A program made the position numbers and the translations under genes. A stretch of DNA of 5,870 bases. Source: Candidatus Marinamargulisbacteria bacterium SCGC AAA071-K20. GTDB taxonomy: Bacteria; Margulisbacteria; Marinamargulisbacteria; GCA-2716485; AAA071-K20. The DNA is taken from positions 1 to 5,870 of the forward strand of contig QFBU01000078.1 in the NCBI GenBank assembly GCA_003265975.1. Direction: 5' to 3'. Positions 5,263 to 5,870 of the stretch are shown here, one piece after another. The notes under the pieces are model-generated. The model searched no databases. It was not told the DNA's origin and worked only from the letters and a program-made list of their open reading frames with translations. Each line of letters starts with the position of its first letter. The first letter of the stretch is position 1.

Positions 5263-5870
5263 TTAAGACAGCAACGCTGTCTTTTTTGTTTTGTGGGTGT
5301 GGGAGCGCAGATTCGAACAGCCAGGAGCGCCGACCGAATAGGGAGGGTAGTTCCCGAAGGGAACGGCAAGCGAGGCAGACTTGGTCATAGCGAGCCCTAG
5401 CGAGTAGTGACTCGAATCCAGCCACCCCAGCCAGTTTTCACTTTCTTTAGTTTTCACTATTAAGCAAAATGGCATTTTAAGTACGAAATCAACGGTATTT
5501 CCCTGCATTTTAGAGTTCGATAGTAGGAATTTTAATAACTTCTGTTTTTCCTTAACATCTTGCTTTTCGTATAGCTCGTAAGCACGGTTCGATAGTTCGA
5601 GTATTTTTACTCCCGATTCGTAATAGGATTTGTTAGCACGTTGATGTGCATTGAGTTGAATTTGTAGGTTTTCTTTTTGATCTACCCATTGTCTGAATTT
5701 ACTTGCCCACAGTTCTTCTGGAATTTTACCCTCTAACTTGTCTTCGTAGGCTTTATCTATTTTAGTCTGGAGCTCATCTAATTTAAGTTGAAATGACTTC
5801 ACTATTTTATGATGAAAGTCTTTTTCTTCTTTATGGCTTAGCTTTAAGGCTTCTTTGACCCATTCTAAAC
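5263..5870 (-). CDS. large serine recombinase, C-terminal part (5' end beyond window), frame running into the tRNA locus
   Basis: The frame is open from the window edge (codon 5866-5868) to TAA 5263, 201 residues. The GTG at 5802 is internal, since coding-like sequence (LEWVKEALKLSHKEEKDF) continues upstream. The visible part matches the C-terminal end of large serine recombinases: a long charged coiled-coil (LDELQTKIDKAYEDKLEGKI, then ELWASKFRQW), followed by EKQKLLKFLLSNSKMQGNTV and KMPFCLIVKTKESENW. These enzymes catalyse site-specific integration and excision. The catalytic serine domain and zinc-ribbon region lie outside. The final about 57 residues are odd: WLGWLDS is encoded by the reverse strand of the 22-bp tRNA core, and the remaining about 49 residues by the GC-rich spacer. 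The tail is thus locus-derived and probably not functional. Recombinase identity is fairly firm; whether the full gene is intact is unknown. Confidence 0.8.
   Translation of the reverse strand, partial: LEWVKEALKLSHKEEKDFHHKIVKSFQLKLDELQTKIDKAYEDKLEGKIPEELWASKFRQWVDQKENLQIQLNAHQRANKSYYESGVKILELSNRAYELYEKQDVKEKQKLLKFLLSNSKMQGNTVDFVLKMPFCLIVKTKESENWLGWLDSSHYSLGLAMTKSASLAVPFGNYPPYSVGAPGCSNLRSHTHKTKKTALLS
5265..5290 (+). terminator. rho-independent terminator of tRNA-Gln
   Basis: AAGACAGC, loop AAC, GCTGTCTT (5265-5283), then a T-rich run continuing TTTTGTTTTG. The 8-bp stem is perfect. On the minus strand the same hairpin is followed by AATTTTTG, so it may also stop transcripts from the recombinase side. 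The recombinase-frame stop codon (TAA, 5263-5265) falls at its edge. Confidence 0.75.
5350..5364. repeat. perfect 6-bp palindrome with GAA loop
   Basis: GTTCCC-GAA-GGGAAC in the GC-rich segment. It has no U-tract after it on either strand, so it is not a standard terminator. A further GCCG/CGGC pairing nearby could extend a folded structure. Confidence 0.6.
5369..5404 (+). repeat. three AGCGAG words at 20- and 10-bp spacing
   Basis: AGCGAG begins at 5369, 5389 and 5399, so the steps are 20 and 10 bases, whole helical turns apart, just before the second attachment core. This could be a phased protein-binding array or chance in a GC-rich stretch. Confidence 0.45.
5412..5433 (+). repeat. attachment-site core, copy 2
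   Basis: An exact 22-bp copy of the tRNA-Gln 3' end (5235-5256), 177 bp downstream in the same direction. The base before it (C for T) and the bases after (GTTTTC against CAAAAA) differ, so identity is confined to the core. It lies inside the recombinase frame, where its reverse strand reads WLGWLDS. Confidence 0.75.
5434..5458 (+). repeat. direct repeat GTTTTCACT beside the attachment core
   Basis: GTTTTCACT occurs at 5434-5442 and 5450-5458, 16 bases apart, immediately flanking core copy 2. Both lie in the recombinase frame (coding VKT and SEN in different phases), so they are not simply a repeated peptide. Possibly recombinase contact sites, possibly chance. Confidence 0.35.

Larger units (their letters stand above)
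5257..5433 (+). mobile_element. 177-bp gene-free unit between tRNA 3'-end repeats (mini-insertion or relic)
   Basis: The 155 bp between the two 22-bp cores, plus the second core. It holds no gene of its own. Left part: AT-rich terminator hairpin. Right part (5301-5400): 62 of 100 bases are G or C by hand count, in a clearly AT-rich window, with a perfect hairpin and repeated GCGAG words. Several frames are open through it on the minus strand, but only as a high-GC by-product. It could be a small element mobilised in trans by the neighbouring recombinase, the worn stump of a larger integrated island, or a dispersed intergenic repeat that brought a tRNA end with it. Confidence 0.4.

Noticed and set aside
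5142..5425. Two minus-strand frames (5142-5369, 5171-5425) with GGWIRTNDHD and VAGFEPTI stretches
   Set aside because: These are translations of the reverse strand of tRNA-Gln, a well-known source of spurious proteins; no coding evidence.
1..5870. CRISPR array, toxin-antitoxin pair or phage defence genes
   Set aside because: No regularly spaced repeats and no gene of these classes could be recognised on either strand.

Overview
This is a low-GC window from what looks like a gammaproteobacterium or a close relative. The evidence is close family matches to the E. coli proteins YjdM, YadG and YadH, an outer-membrane TolC/RND pair that implies a diderm envelope, and a tRNA-Gln with encoded CCA of the gamma/beta type. 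These matches are from memory; no search was run, and the genus cannot be stated.

Left part (minus strand, about 1-2977): a compact three-gene run transcribed right to left. It starts with a YjdM/PhnA-type zinc-ribbon protein, then a TolC-family outer-membrane channel, then the N-terminal third of an RND inner-membrane pump that leaves the window. The genes are separated by only 26 and 3 bp, and coupled translation is likely. No periplasmic adaptor (MFP) gene lies between channel and pump. A 4-codon ORF with its own Shine-Dalgarno (SD) sequence sits just ahead of the TolC start.

Middle (2978-3384): a 407-bp spacer between divergent operons. It holds a decayed C-terminal piece of an IS630/Tc1-type DDE transposase and weak candidate promoters.

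Centre right (plus strand, 3385-5066): a two-gene ABC-2 exporter operon, yadG (ATPase) and yadH (permease), overlapping by 4 bp.

Right end (5067-5870): the most unusual part. It holds a truncated 5' half of a tRNA-like sequence with a possible promoter, then an intact tRNA-Gln(UUG) with a consensus -10 box and a terminator. The last 22 bp of that tRNA recur exactly 177 bp downstream, and the 155 bp between the copies include a GC-rich, palindrome-bearing segment (about 62% GC by hand count). Beyond the second copy, pointing back at the tRNA, is the C-terminal part of a large serine recombinase. Its reading frame runs straight through the second 22-bp copy and through the GC-rich segment to a stop inside the tRNA terminator hairpin. 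The simplest reading is a tRNA-Gln attachment site used at least twice: an element carrying the recombinase, plus a short gene-free insertion or relic between it and the tRNA. This is inferred from repeats and ORF geometry and needs comparison with related genomes.
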